Shown here: positions 1 to 8,557 of the stretch, one piece after another
How the letters are laid out: every line of letters starts with the position of its first letter
How positions within the stretch are numbered: position 1 is the stretch's first letter
NCBI GenBank assembly: GCA_046483315.1
Contig: JAWODJ010000021.1
Span: 21,485-85,484 of the forward strand
Origin: PXAP01 sp046483315
GTDB lineage: Bacteria > Bacteroidota > Bacteroidia > Bacteroidales > PUMT01
DNA: 64,000 nt
Direction: 5' to 3'
Notes under the pieces: generated by a model
Databases searched by the model: none
The model's input: only the letters and a program-made list of their open reading frames with translations
Told to the model about the DNA's origin: nothing
Translations under genes and position numbers: made by a program

Positions 1-166
1 AACTAGTGCGGTTGTAAGTGAAGCAACACCAAATACAGAGATGACCCTTATTGTTGATGTGAACCTTGATTTGTTAAAAGAACTGCATGTCAATGGTTCT
101 GTAAGAAACCTGAAAGACCGGAGAACGGATCTGTATAACCTGAAGTGGAATAAAAAACTTTCATAA
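1..166 (+). CDS. C-terminal end of a carbon-nitrogen hydrolase (nitrilase superfamily), truncated by the window edge
   Basis: An open frame runs in from the window edge and stops with TAA at 164-166. It encodes about 54 residues, ending in a charged tail that contains VRNLKDRRTDLYNLKW. A tail of the type LLKELHxxGSVRNLKDRRxDLY is familiar from Bacteroidota C-N hydrolases, including those fused to a GNAT acetyltransferase domain; that match is from memory and the catalytic Glu-Lys-Cys part lies outside the window. The stop codon shares one base with the ATG of the next gene (TAATG), so the two are probably translationally coupled. Whether the full protein carries a GNAT domain cannot be seen. 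Confidence 0.55.
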   Translation, partial: TSAVVSEATPNTEMTLIVDVNLDLLKELHVNGSVRNLKDRRTDLYNLKWNKKLS

Positions 167-1335
167 TGGCCAAAAAGTCACGGTATGACAGCAGAGGTGT
201 ATCTGCCTCAAAAAAAGATGTTTACAGTGCAATACAAGCTATTGATAAAGGGCTTTATCCGGAGGCTTTCTGCAAGGTAATACCCGATATACTTGGCGGA
301 GATGAAGGCTATTGCAATATTATGCATGCTGATGGTGCCGGTACCAAATCATCCCTGGCTTACATATACTGGAAAGAAACAGGAGATATCTCTGTCTGGA
401 AAGGGATAGCCCAGGATGCCATAGTGATGAACATAGATGATCTGCTTTGTGTGGGGGCTACTGACAACATCCTGCTATCCTCTACTATTGGCCGGAATAA
501 GAACCTTATACCGGGGGAAGTCATTGCAGCAATTATTAACGGGACTGAAGAGTTTCTTGATGATTTGCGTAACCTCGGTATAGGAATTTATTCAACAGGG
601 GGAGAGACCGCAGATGTGGGAGACCTTGTACGTACCGTCATTGTTGATTCAACAGTAACCTGCAGGATGAAACGGGCCGATATTATTACAAACCGCAACA
701 TAAGAGCCGGAGATGTTATAGTGGGACTGTCGTCCTTTGGGAAGGCAAAATATGAAAAACAGTATAACAGCGGGATGGGAAGTAACGGATTAACTTCAGC
801 CCGTCATGATGTTTTTGGCTCCAGGCTGACTTCAGCATATCCTGAAAGCTTTGATCCGTGTATCCCGGCAGAACTGGTATACAGCGGATCGAAGGAGTTA
901 ACTGATTTAGTCGGGAATACGGGACTGGATGCAGGGAGGCTGGTATTGTCGCCTACACGTACTTATGCGCCCGTAATAAGGGAAGTGCTAAAAAAATATC
1001 GCGCCGTTATTCATGGAATGGTTCACTGCAGCGGAGGAGCACAGACAAAGGTCCTGAATTTTGTGAATAATCTGCATGTGATTAAGGACAACCTGTTTGA
1101 CCTTCCGCCGCTTTTCAGTATCATTCAGGAACAATCAGGTACCCGGTGGGAAGAGATGTACAGGGTTTTTAACATGGGACACAGGTTTGAATTGTATGTA
1201 CCATCAGGCATTGCCGGTGAAATCATTGATATTTCAGGAAGTTTTGGCGTTGATGCCAGGGTGGTAGGGCATTGTGAAGAGTCTGACAGTAAGAGGCTGA
1301 CTATTATTTCTGAATTCGGCAGGTTTGAGTATTAG
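166..1335 (+). CDS. purM: Phosphoribosylformylglycinamidine cyclo-ligase (AIR synthetase), Bacteroidota type
   Basis: This enzyme makes aminoimidazole ribotide from FGAM with ATP in de novo purine synthesis, in the cytoplasm. The 389-residue protein has the PurM-superfamily N-terminal half with HADGAGTKSS near residue 54 and the GGETADVGD motif near residue 145, which belong to the ATP/phosphate-binding core, and a PurM C-terminal half containing HCSGGAQTK near residue 288. The length of about 389 is normal for the Bacteroidota form and longer than the approximately 345 residues of the enterobacterial enzyme. The ATG overlaps the upstream stop by one base. A 128-base gap with its own promoter separates it from prfA. 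Confidence 0.9.
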   Translation: MAKKSRYDSRGVSASKKDVYSAIQAIDKGLYPEAFCKVIPDILGGDEGYCNIMHADGAGTKSSLAYIYWKETGDISVWKGIAQDAIVMNIDDLLCVGATDNILLSSTIGRNKNLIPGEVIAAIINGTEEFLDDLRNLGIGIYSTGGETADVGDLVRTVIVDSTVTCRMKRADIITNRNIRAGDVIVGLSSFGKAKYEKQYNSGMGSNGLTSARHDVFGSRLTSAYPESFDPCIPAELVYSGSKELTDLVGNTGLDAGRLVLSPTRTYAPVIREVLKKYRAVIHGMVHCSGGAQTKVLNFVNNLHVIKDNLFDLPPLFSIIQEQSGTRWEEMYRVFNMGHRFELYVPSGIAGEIIDISGSFGVDARVVGHCEESDSKRLTIISEFGRFEY

Positions 1336-1406
1336 TTAAAGAAATTTGCTGTTATTTCTGCTGTGCCGGCGAGCGTCTGCGTGAAAACGGATTTGAGCCA
1401 TAATAA

Positions 1407-1433
1407 TTGATAACAATATCTTTATTAACTTTG
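1407..1433 (+). promoter_or_regulatory. Predicted Bacteroidota promoter of prfA
   Basis: TAACTTTG at 1426-1433 matches the -7 consensus TAnnTTTG exactly. A TTG at 1407-1409 lies 16 bases upstream as a possible -33 element. The expected transcript would begin around 1440, leaving a leader of about 20-25 bases before the ATG at 1464. No Shine-Dalgarno sequence is visible. Confidence 0.6.
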
Positions 1434-1463
1434 TAAATAATATTATCTGCTATATATTAAAAT

Positions 1464-2549
1464 ATGGGGAATAATAATATTCTGGAAAAACTTGAGGGAG
1501 TGAGGCTCAGGTTTGAGGAGATCGAACAGTTACTTACCGACCCTGATGTTGCAAGTGATATGCAGCGTTATATTAAACTTAACAAGGAATACCGTGATCT
1601 GGAACCTGTTGTGAAAACCTACAGGGAATATAAGAATATACTGAGCAATATTGATTCTGCCAGGGAAATTCTCTCCACCGAGAAGGATGAGGAGCTGAGG
1701 GAGATGGCAGGCATGGAGCTTGATGAACTGCAGAAACAGGTTGAACCAATTGAGGAAAAAATCCGTGTTCTGCTCCTTCCTGCTGATCCTGAGGATGAGA
1801 AAAATGCCATTGTCGAGATCAGGGCAGGCACCGGAGGTGATGAGGCCAGTATTTTTGCAGGTGATCTCTTCAGGATGTACAGCAAGTTTTGTGAAATTAA
1901 AAAGTGGAAGCTGGAAGTTACTCATTATAATGAGGGTACAGCTGGCGGATACAAGGAGGTTGTTTTCAATGTTACCGGACAGGGGGTTTATGGTATCCTG
2001 AAGTACGAATCCGGTGTGCACAGGGTGCAAAGGGTGCCGCAGACTGAAACCCAGGGGAGGGTGCATACATCTGCCGCCACGGTGGCTGTTTTACCCGAAG
2101 CCGAAGAGTTTGACATAGAACTGAAAACAGATGATATAAGAAAGGATACTTACTGTTCATCCGGGCCCGGGGGCCAGTCAGTCAATACAACCTATTCTGC
2201 TATCAGACTTACACATATACCCAGTGGAATAGTGGTTACCTGCCAGGATCAGAAATCGCAGCTTAAGAACCTGGATAAGGCTATGGCCGAGTTAAGAACC
2301 CGTTTATATAACCTGGAATACCAGAAATATATAGATGAGATCTCTTCAAAGAGAAAAACCATGGTTTCTACCGGAGACAGGTCGGCCAAGATACGTACCT
2401 ACAACTACCAGCAGGGAAGGGTTACCGATCACCGGATAAATCTTACTCTTTATAATCTCACAGCCATACTTGACGGTGATCTTGAAGATGTGATAGAAAA
2501 ACTACAGATGGCAGAGAATGCCGAGCGAATGAAGGCCAGCAGCGTTTAA
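1464..2549 (+). CDS. prfA: Peptide chain release factor 1
   Basis: RF1 recognises UAA and UAG stop codons and triggers peptide release on the ribosome. The 361-residue length is typical. The catalytic GGQ is at residues 236-238 within SSGPGGQSVNT, and the stop-codon-recognising tripeptide of the PxT type (PQT) is at residues 192-194 in HRVQRVPQTETQGR. The PxT form identifies RF1 and excludes RF2, which carries SPF, and no programmed frameshift is present. The N-terminal third is the charged, helical domain 1. The gene appears to have its own promoter and is followed closely by pyrF. Confidence 0.97.
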   Translation: MGNNNILEKLEGVRLRFEEIEQLLTDPDVASDMQRYIKLNKEYRDLEPVVKTYREYKNILSNIDSAREILSTEKDEELREMAGMELDELQKQVEPIEEKIRVLLLPADPEDEKNAIVEIRAGTGGDEASIFAGDLFRMYSKFCEIKKWKLEVTHYNEGTAGGYKEVVFNVTGQGVYGILKYESGVHRVQRVPQTETQGRVHTSAATVAVLPEAEEFDIELKTDDIRKDTYCSSGPGGQSVNTTYSAIRLTHIPSGIVVTCQDQKSQLKNLDKAMAELRTRLYNLEYQKYIDEISSKRKTMVSTGDRSAKIRTYNYQQGRVTDHRINLTLYNLTAILDGDLEDVIEKLQMAENAERMKASSV

Positions 2550-2594
2550 TGTTTTGTCCGTTAACAGGTATTGTTAAACTCAACATTATCTTTT

Positions 2595-3428
2595 ATGACT
2601 GCGAACGATATTTTTAAAAATATATGTAAAAAGCAAAGTTTCTTGTGTGTGGGGCTTGACCCTGACCTCTCGAAGTTTCCTGAATCGGTTCTGGAAACCG
2701 ATGATCCGGTATACGAGTTCAATAAGAAGATAATTGATGCCACGCATGAGTTTGTTGTTGCCTGCAAGCTCAATATAGCTTTTTATGAATCTCTTGGATC
2801 AAGCGGCTGGTGGAGTCTTGAAAAGACTGTTGAATACATCAGGAAGAAATATCCGGAAATATTTCTTATTGCAGATGCAAAAAGGGGTGATATAGGCAAT
2901 ACATCCAGAAAATATGCTGTCGCGTATTTTGAAAATCTTGGATTTGATGCCATAACCGTAGCTCCCTATATGGGAGAGGACTCGGTCAGACCTTTCCTGG
3001 ATTATAAAGAAAAATGGACAGTACTGCTGGCTGTCACATCCAATACCGGATCGGCCGATTTTCAGATGACCAGGGACATTGATACAGGCATGTATCTTTT
3101 TGAGAAAGTTGTTCAGAAAGCTTCCTCCTGGGGAACAAGGGATAATCTGATGTTCGTTGTCGGTGCAACGCAACCGGAAATGCTCAGGAGGGTCCGTAAC
3201 CTTGTTCCCGGTCACTTCCTGCTTGTTCCCGGAATAGGCATTCAGGGCGGGAGTCTCGCTGCCGTTGGCGAACATGGTTTGAACGATCATTGCGGTTTAC
3301 TGGTAAACTCCTCAAGGGCGATTATTCATGCTGACGAAACCAATGATTTTGATCTAGTTGCCAGGCACAAGGCTTCGATGATCAGGAATGAAATGGCCTC
3401 TGCTTTAAAAGAAAGAAAGATTATATGA
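2595..3428 (+). CDS. pyrF: Orotidine 5'-phosphate decarboxylase (type 2)
   Basis: The enzyme decarboxylates OMP to UMP, the last step of de novo pyrimidine synthesis. The protein shows CVGLDPD near residue 16, the catalytic lysine cluster in the DAKRGDIGNT segment, and a C-terminal VPGIGIQGG phosphate-binding loop. At 277 residues it belongs to the longer type 2 (mycobacterial/Bacteroidota) subfamily. The frame is open further upstream to a TTG at 2571, but the ATG at 2595, starting MTANDIFKN, fits the family N-terminus better, so I chose it. It follows prfA by 45 bases and may be co-transcribed. Confidence 0.93.
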   Translation: MTANDIFKNICKKQSFLCVGLDPDLSKFPESVLETDDPVYEFNKKIIDATHEFVVACKLNIAFYESLGSSGWWSLEKTVEYIRKKYPEIFLIADAKRGDIGNTSRKYAVAYFENLGFDAITVAPYMGEDSVRPFLDYKEKWTVLLAVTSNTGSADFQMTRDIDTGMYLFEKVVQKASSWGTRDNLMFVVGATQPEMLRRVRNLVPGHFLLVPGIGIQGGSLAAVGEHGLNDHCGLLVNSSRAIIHADETNDFDLVARHKASMIRNEMASALKERKII

Positions 3429-3530
3429 TATTATTATTTGGTAACTTTTCCTGAAAATCTCCAAACAGCATCCCTTGTTTTTTTCCTGGTTATTTTTTAT
3501 CTTTAATAGAGTTACTCTGTTATCTTAAAA

Positions 3531-4799
3531 ATGACTGAAGATTTCCTGCATTATATCTGGAAACGAGGTTTGTATAGTTCCCTGGCGGTTAACCGGCAAA
3601 TCGGAGAAAACATTGAGGTGCTCAGCAGCGGGGAGATGAACAGCAATGCCGGTCCGGACTTTTTCAACGCGATAATCAGGATAGGGGGTACAATCTTTGC
3701 CGGAAATGTGGAGATACATGTAAACAGCTCGGACTGGTACAGGCACGGACATCATCACGACAGGGCCTACGACAATGTGATACTTCAGCTTGTGCTGAAC
3801 AGGGATACTGAAGTGAGAAGAACCACCGGGGATATAATACCAACTGCTGTACTATCATTCGATATAAAACTGCAGGAAAATTACCGGCATCTTCTGGGTA
3901 ATGAATCATGGATCCCCTGCCAGCCCTGGATAAACCAGGTTGATCCGGCCCTGGCCGGAGGATGGCTGGACGAAATGGCAATACTGCGTATTGAGGAGAA
4001 AGCACACCTGGTTGGTGAGATAAGGCATTACAACAATAACTGCTGGGAAGAAAGTTTCTATCAGCAGCTTGCACGTAATTTCGGGTTCAGGCTCAACGGG
4101 GCAGTCTTCGAAATGCTGGCCAGATCACTGCCTTATAAGTTTCTGCTCAGGCACAGGGATGATCTTTTTCAGCTTGAAGCGATGCTCTTCGGACAGGCGG
4201 GGATGTTATGCGAAAATGAGGGCGATGAGTATTTTATGGCATTGAAAAAAGAGTACTCTTTTCTTAAAAGCAAATACAGGTTAAAGCCGCTTGAGAAACA
4301 CTTGTGGAGATTTCTCCGGCTTCGTCCCGCCAATTTCCCCACCGTCCGGCTATCCCAGTTTGCTGCTTTATTGCATGAAAAAACCTCCCTGTTTTCGTCA
4401 GTTCTCAATTGCCGGGATATTGAATCGCTCTCTTCTCTCTTCAGGATTTCATCTTCAGAATACTGGGATACCCATTTTCTTTTCAGCAAACCTTCAGCCA
4501 GGCATTCAAAGAGCATTGGTGTTTTTGCCATCAGGTCGTTGATAATAAACACGGTGGTACCTGTATTGTATTTCTATGGGAAAAACCGGCAAATTGAAGA
4601 ATACAGTAAAAGGGCGATTGATTTTTTGAAGGCACTGCCTCCTGAAAACAATTCAGTTATAACCAGTTGGAGTGCTTTGGGAATCAGGGCGGGTAATGCT
4701 TTCCAGTCCCAGGCCCTTATGCAGCTTAAAAATGAGTTTTGCTCCTACAGGAGATGTCTGGATTGCAGTATAGGGAACCATATAATAAATGTTTGCTGA
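3531..4799 (+). CDS. DUF2851 family protein
   Basis: This 422-residue protein matches the Bacteroidota/Chlorobi DUF2851 family, whose function is unknown. Recognisable segments are NAGPDFFNA near residue 41 and GNVEIHVNSSDWYRHGHHHD near residues 60-80, which resemble a nuclease-like core rich in Asp, Glu and His, although no activity has been assigned to the family as far as I know. The C-terminus contains a Cys-rich stretch ending CSYRRCLDCSIGNHII, consistent with a metal site. There is no signal peptide or membrane segment. A near-match to the -7 element, TATCTTTA, lies just upstream at about 3497. Confidence 0.85.
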   Translation: MTEDFLHYIWKRGLYSSLAVNRQIGENIEVLSSGEMNSNAGPDFFNAIIRIGGTIFAGNVEIHVNSSDWYRHGHHHDRAYDNVILQLVLNRDTEVRRTTGDIIPTAVLSFDIKLQENYRHLLGNESWIPCQPWINQVDPALAGGWLDEMAILRIEEKAHLVGEIRHYNNNCWEESFYQQLARNFGFRLNGAVFEMLARSLPYKFLLRHRDDLFQLEAMLFGQAGMLCENEGDEYFMALKKEYSFLKSKYRLKPLEKHLWRFLRLRPANFPTVRLSQFAALLHEKTSLFSSVLNCRDIESLSSLFRISSSEYWDTHFLFSKPSARHSKSIGVFAIRSLIINTVVPVLYFYGKNRQIEEYSKRAIDFLKALPPENNSVITSWSALGIRAGNAFQSQALMQLKNEFCSYRRCLDCSIGNHIINVC

Positions 4800-4857
4800 G
4801 GGGTTGTTTTTTTCCGCTAAAGCTAATGGGGTTAATTTTAAATTTTGAGGATTTTTA

Positions 4858-4887
4858 TTGAATTCTGAAAAAAATAGATTATTTTTG
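4858..4887 (+). promoter_or_regulatory. Predicted Bacteroidota promoter of rpsO
   Basis: TATTTTTG at 4880-4887 is a perfect TAnnTTTG -7 element, with TTG at 4858-4860 placed 19 bases upstream as the -33 element. The ATG of rpsO is 41 bases downstream. The leader AGGAAATG around 4920-4930 contains a weak purine run just before the start. Confidence 0.65.
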
Positions 4888-4927
4888 CAACTCTTAAAAT
4901 GAATGTAATTAACAAATTTATAAGGAA

Positions 4928-5197
4928 ATGTATCTGACAGCTGAAAAAAAACAGGAAATATTTAAGGAGCATGGTAATATTGCTGAAAATACCGGAAGTA
5001 CAGAGGGACAAATTGCCTTGTTTACCTACCGGATTAACCATATGACCAATCATCTGAAAGCCAATCCCAGAGATTTCAGCACAGAACGTGCGCTGGTTAA
5101 GCTGGTCGGCAAGCGCAGAAGCCTGCTTGACTATCTTAAGGAAAGGGATATAGAACGTTACCGCGCTATTATTAAGTCACTTAAGCTCAGAAAGTAA
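4928..5197 (+). CDS. rpsO: 30S ribosomal protein S15
   Basis: S15 is a primary 16S rRNA-binding protein of the small subunit platform. The 89-residue length and the segments TGSTEGQIALFTYRI, HMTNHLKANPRDF and LVGKRRSLLDYL are the family hallmarks. It sits directly upstream of pnp, the same rpsO-pnp order as in many bacteria, but here a strong hairpin with a T run separates the two genes, so they are likely only partly co-transcribed. Confidence 0.97.
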   Translation: MYLTAEKKQEIFKEHGNIAENTGSTEGQIALFTYRINHMTNHLKANPRDFSTERALVKLVGKRRSLLDYLKERDIERYRAIIKSLKLRK

Positions 5198-5204
5198 TCA
5201 AGAG

Positions 5205-5233
5205 GGGCGATTTAAATGAATTGCCCTTTTTTT
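5205..5233 (+). terminator. Rho-independent terminator or attenuator between rpsO and pnp
   Basis: GGGCGATT (5205-5212) pairs with AATTGCCC (5219-5226), with one G-T wobble and a six-base loop, followed by seven T at 5227-5233. It begins eight bases after the rpsO stop. Its presence argues against the in-frame ATG at 5217 being the pnp start. Confidence 0.8.
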
Positions 5234-5269
5234 ATTGCTATTTATTCATACTATTATATATTATTTTAT

Positions 5270-7402
5270 ATGTTCAATATTTTTGAAAAAAATATAGATC
5301 TGGGAGATGGCCGGATCATTACCCTTGAAACCGGAAGACTTGCAAGGCAGGCTGACGGAGCTGTTTTACTGAAAATGGGCAGAACAATGATGCTGGCAAC
5401 TGTTGTTTCGGCAAAAGAGGCCAGGGAGAATGTTGATTTTATGCCGCTATCGGTTGAATACAAGGAGAAATTTGCATCAATTGGCCGGATACCGGGCGGA
5501 TTTATGAAACGTGAGGCAAGACCCGGCGACAATGAGATTCTTATTTGCAGGATAGTGGACCGTGCATTGCGTCCACTGTTCCCGGCCGATTATCATGCAG
5601 AAACATTTGTTACAATAGATCTCATATCGGCCGATAAAGATACCATGCCTGATGCCCTTGCAGGGCTTGCCGCATCAGCAGCTATTTCAGTATCCGATGT
5701 TCCTTTTAACGGTCCTATATCGGAAGTACGTATTGCACGTGTTGATGGTGAATTCAAAATAAATCCCACATTTTCAGAAGTTGAAAGATCTGATATTGAT
5801 CTGATAGTGGGTGCTACCGTTGACAACATACTTATGGTTGAAGGTGAGATGAATGAGGTATCGGAAACTGATATGCTGGAAGCGATGAAACTGGCGCATG
5901 AAGCCATTAAGTTACAGTGCAGGGCACAGATTGAACTTATGGAAATGGCAGGGAAGACCATTAAGCGTGAGTACTCGCACGAGGTGAACGATGAAGAGCT
6001 GCGTGAAAAGATCAGTAAAGAGCTGTATGATAAATGCTACCAGGTTGCAAAAACTGTTAAGGCAAAACATGAAAGGTCAGAGGCATTTACTAAAATCAAA
6101 GATGATTTTATTGAGTCCCTTCCTGATGATCCTGAACCTGATGTTGCCTTGATTAACAGGTATTATCATGATGTACAGAAAGATGCAGTCAGGAACATGA
6201 TACTCGATGAAAGTGTAAGACTGGACGGAAGGAAAACTGATGAGATACGCCCCATTGTCTGCGAAGTTGATTTTCTTCCTGCTGCTCATGGTTCGGCTCT
6301 TTTTACAAGAGGTGAAACCCAGTCCCTTACCACTGTGACACTCGGCACCAAGCTTGATGAAAAGATGGTTGATGAAGTATTGCGAAAAGGTAAAGACAAA
6401 TTCGTACTTCATTATAATTTTCCTCCTTATTCAACCGGTGATGCCAGGCCTGTAAGGGGTTTGTCCCGCAGGGAAGTGGGGCATGGTAACCTTGCCCACA
6501 GGGCACTTAAAGGGATGGTCCCAAATGATAATGAGAACCCTTATGCCATAAGGATTGTTTCTGATATTCTGGAGTCCAACGGCTCTTCCTCAATGGCTAC
6601 TGTATGTGCCGGAAGCATGGCCCTTATGGATGCCGGGATTAAAATTAAGAAACCTGTATCAGGTATTGCTATGGGATTGATTACCGATACCGGTTCGGGA
6701 AAATATGCAGTGCTTTCAGATATTCTTGGTGATGAAGATCACCTGGGAGATATGGATTTTAAGGTAACCGGTACTAAAGACGGTATTACCGCAACCCAGA
6801 TGGACATTAAGGTAGAGGGGCTGTCATATGAAATTCTGGCTAAAGCACTGGAGCAGGCCAGGGCAGGGAGACTTCATATAATGGATAAAATGCTTGAAAC
6901 CATCAGTGATCCGCGTGCTGATCTCAAACCTCATGCACCGCGTATTGAACAGATTAAGATACCAAAAGATATGATCGGTGCTATTATAGGACCGGGAGGG
7001 AAGATCATTCAGGATATTCAGGCAAAGTCAAATACAACCATTGTTGTCGAAGAGATAGATAATTTTGGCTATGTCGATGTTTTTGCTGATAATAAGGATT
7101 CTATTGAAGATGCTATGCGAATGATAAGGAGCATTATTGCAGTACCTGAAGTGGGAAGTGTTTATAAGGGTAAGATAAAATCTATTGTTGCATTCGGTGC
7201 ATTTGTTGAAATTCTGCCGGGTAAAGAAGGCTTGCTGCATATTTCTGAGATAGACTGGAAAAGAACAAATGCAGTTGAAGACGTATTGAAGGAAGGTGAA
7301 GAGATAGAGGTAAAACTGATTGATTTTGATAATAAGACCGGTAAGCTAAAGCTCTCAAGAAAAGCACTGCTGCCCCGGCCTGAGAAACCTTCGGATAAAT
7401 AA
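5270..7402 (+). CDS. pnp: Polyribonucleotide nucleotidyltransferase (PNPase)
   Basis: PNPase degrades RNA 3' to 5' by phosphorolysis and is a core component of mRNA turnover. The 710-residue protein has two RNase PH-like domains (about residues 1-230 and 310-540) separated by a helical linker, a KH domain with the GPGG loop at residues 574-577, and an S1 domain from about residue 627 to 700. The frame is open to an ATG at 5217 upstream, but that would start inside the rpsO terminator. The ATG at 5270, giving MFNIFEKNIDLGDGR, matches the usual family N-terminus. The C-terminal tail after S1 is short. A strong terminator follows. Confidence 0.97.
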   Translation: MFNIFEKNIDLGDGRIITLETGRLARQADGAVLLKMGRTMMLATVVSAKEARENVDFMPLSVEYKEKFASIGRIPGGFMKREARPGDNEILICRIVDRALRPLFPADYHAETFVTIDLISADKDTMPDALAGLAASAAISVSDVPFNGPISEVRIARVDGEFKINPTFSEVERSDIDLIVGATVDNILMVEGEMNEVSETDMLEAMKLAHEAIKLQCRAQIELMEMAGKTIKREYSHEVNDEELREKISKELYDKCYQVAKTVKAKHERSEAFTKIKDDFIESLPDDPEPDVALINRYYHDVQKDAVRNMILDESVRLDGRKTDEIRPIVCEVDFLPAAHGSALFTRGETQSLTTVTLGTKLDEKMVDEVLRKGKDKFVLHYNFPPYSTGDARPVRGLSRREVGHGNLAHRALKGMVPNDNENPYAIRIVSDILESNGSSSMATVCAGSMALMDAGIKIKKPVSGIAMGLITDTGSGKYAVLSDILGDEDHLGDMDFKVTGTKDGITATQMDIKVEGLSYEILAKALEQARAGRLHIMDKMLETISDPRADLKPHAPRIEQIKIPKDMIGAIIGPGGKIIQDIQAKSNTTIVVEEIDNFGYVDVFADNKDSIEDAMRMIRSIIAVPEVGSVYKGKIKSIVAFGAFVEILPGKEGLLHISEIDWKRTNAVEDVLKEGEEIEVKLIDFDNKTGKLKLSRKALLPRPEKPSDK

Positions 7403-7427
7403 TTCGCGGCAATGCCGGATATATTTA

Positions 7428-7456
7428 AGCAGTGGCCAGACCACTGCTTTTTTTTT
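7428..7456 (+). terminator. Rho-independent terminator of pnp
   Basis: AGCAGTGG (7428-7435) pairs perfectly with CCACTGCT (7441-7448) around a five-base loop and runs directly into nine T. It lies 25 bases after the pnp stop codon. Confidence 0.9.
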
Positions 7457-7476
7457 ACACCTGTTTTATTCGGATG

Positions 7477-7529
7477 AATCATCCATGTGCCAGGGCACAC
7501 AAAAAGGCATGTATAAAGCATGGATGATT
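7477..7529. repeat. Nested inverted repeat in the pnp-kinase intergenic region
   Basis: AATCATCCATG (7477-7487) and CATGGATGATT (7519-7529) form a perfect 11-base inverted repeat separated by 31 bases. A second, perfect six-base hairpin, TGTGCC-AG-GGCACA, sits at 7485-7498 and overlaps the left arm. The region 7457-7671 has no convincing ORF. It could be a small structured RNA, a protein-binding site, or the trace of a mobile element; no T run follows the right arm, so it does not look like a terminator. Confidence 0.6.
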
Positions 7530-7671
7530 GACTTTGTCGATCTCACATGCACTAAGATTTACTTATAGCAATATAAATCAGATGTGACATTCATGGATTT
7601 GAAAAGCAAAATAGCCTAATCATGAATTAGTAACATATTGTTAAATAGATTGATAACCATACTTTATACGT

Positions 7672-8301
7672 ATGAAATTACTTGTAATAGAGGGTAATAT
7701 AGGTGTGGGCAAAACAACCCTTGCAAAGATGATAGGAAACCGTTTCAATGCCAGGGTCATACTTGAGCAATTTTCCGACAACCCCTTTTTACCCGGATTC
7801 TACAGTGATCCCGAAAGGTATACTTTCCCCCTCGAGCTCTCTTTTCTTGCAGGGCGCTATAATCAGATAAGGAGTGAACTCAATGATGCTGATATGTTCA
7901 GTTCGTTTACCGTAGCAGACTATTGTTTTACAAAGTCGCTTGTTTTTTCAAATACAACTCTGTCCGGCCATGAATATAAACTATTCAGGCAGCTATTTGA
8001 TATTATGAATTCATCCGTTCCCCGTCCCGATCTTTATGTTTATCTTTATGCGGGTACTGACAAGTTGCTTGAAAATATAAGAAAACGGAACAGGCCCTAC
8101 GAACAGTCCATATCGGCCGAATATCTTGATAAGATCCATCGTTCCTACTTTGAATATATGAAACAGCAAAAAGAGTTTCGTTTTCTTGTTATAGATACAG
8201 GCGATAAAGATTTGGCGTCAGACCGGCAGAATTTTGAAGATATTACTGATTTGATTTTTGGTCAGGACTATCCTGCAGGCATAAATCGTAAGGTTTTATA
8301 A
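7672..8301 (+). CDS. Deoxynucleoside kinase (dAK/dCK/dGK family)
   Basis: The enzyme phosphorylates a deoxynucleoside to its monophosphate in nucleotide salvage. The 209-residue protein begins with a P-loop, GNIGVGKT, at residues 8-15, followed by a Glu-containing EQF segment near residue 32, the VADYCFTKSLVF segment corresponding to the DRS-like region, and the Arg-rich lid RKRNRPYEQ near residue 140. Length and order fit the bacterial dNK family common in Bacteroidota. The preferred base cannot be told from sequence alone. The ATG follows an AT-rich stretch with no Shine-Dalgarno motif. Confidence 0.88.
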   Translation: MKLLVIEGNIGVGKTTLAKMIGNRFNARVILEQFSDNPFLPGFYSDPERYTFPLELSFLAGRYNQIRSELNDADMFSSFTVADYCFTKSLVFSNTTLSGHEYKLFRQLFDIMNSSVPRPDLYVYLYAGTDKLLENIRKRNRPYEQSISAEYLDKIHRSYFEYMKQQKEFRFLVIDTGDKDLASDRQNFEDITDLIFGQDYPAGINRKVL

Positions 8302-8352
8302 TTTTTTTTCAAAATTTATATGTTATTATTAACGATTATTTCAAAAATATCG

Positions 8353-8360
8353 TAAGTTTG
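8353..8360 (+). promoter_or_regulatory. Possible -7 element for the TPR lipoprotein gene
   Basis: TAAGTTTG is a perfect TAnnTTTG match in the 256-base gap before the lipoprotein gene. If used, it gives an unusually long leader of about 190 bases before the ATG at 8558. No clear -33 TTTG is visible at the right distance. The remainder of the gap is AT-rich without an obvious hairpin. Confidence 0.4.
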
Positions 8361-8557
8361 TATTTGATGGTAATTTATTTGATATTTTACCGGAATATTC
8401 ATTACTTGGTTTCTTTAAAAGAATGCCGGATTCTCATGCAGGGTTAATTGATTCAGTCGGCATTAAAAAAATAATAAGAATTTGATTTAAGATCAAACAT
8501 TTACCAGATAAAATCCTTGATAAAATTTAGTTGTGTAATTTAAATAAAAATTAAACT

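Noticed and set aside
1530..2160. Several open frames on the minus strand and a second plus-strand frame inside prfA
   Set aside because: They are shadows of prfA; the sense frame has all RF1 motifs and the others show no family resemblance.
5217..5269. N-terminal extension of PNPase starting at the ATG at 5217
   Set aside because: It would begin inside the rpsO terminator hairpin, and its translation does not resemble a PNPase N-terminus; ATG 5270 fits.
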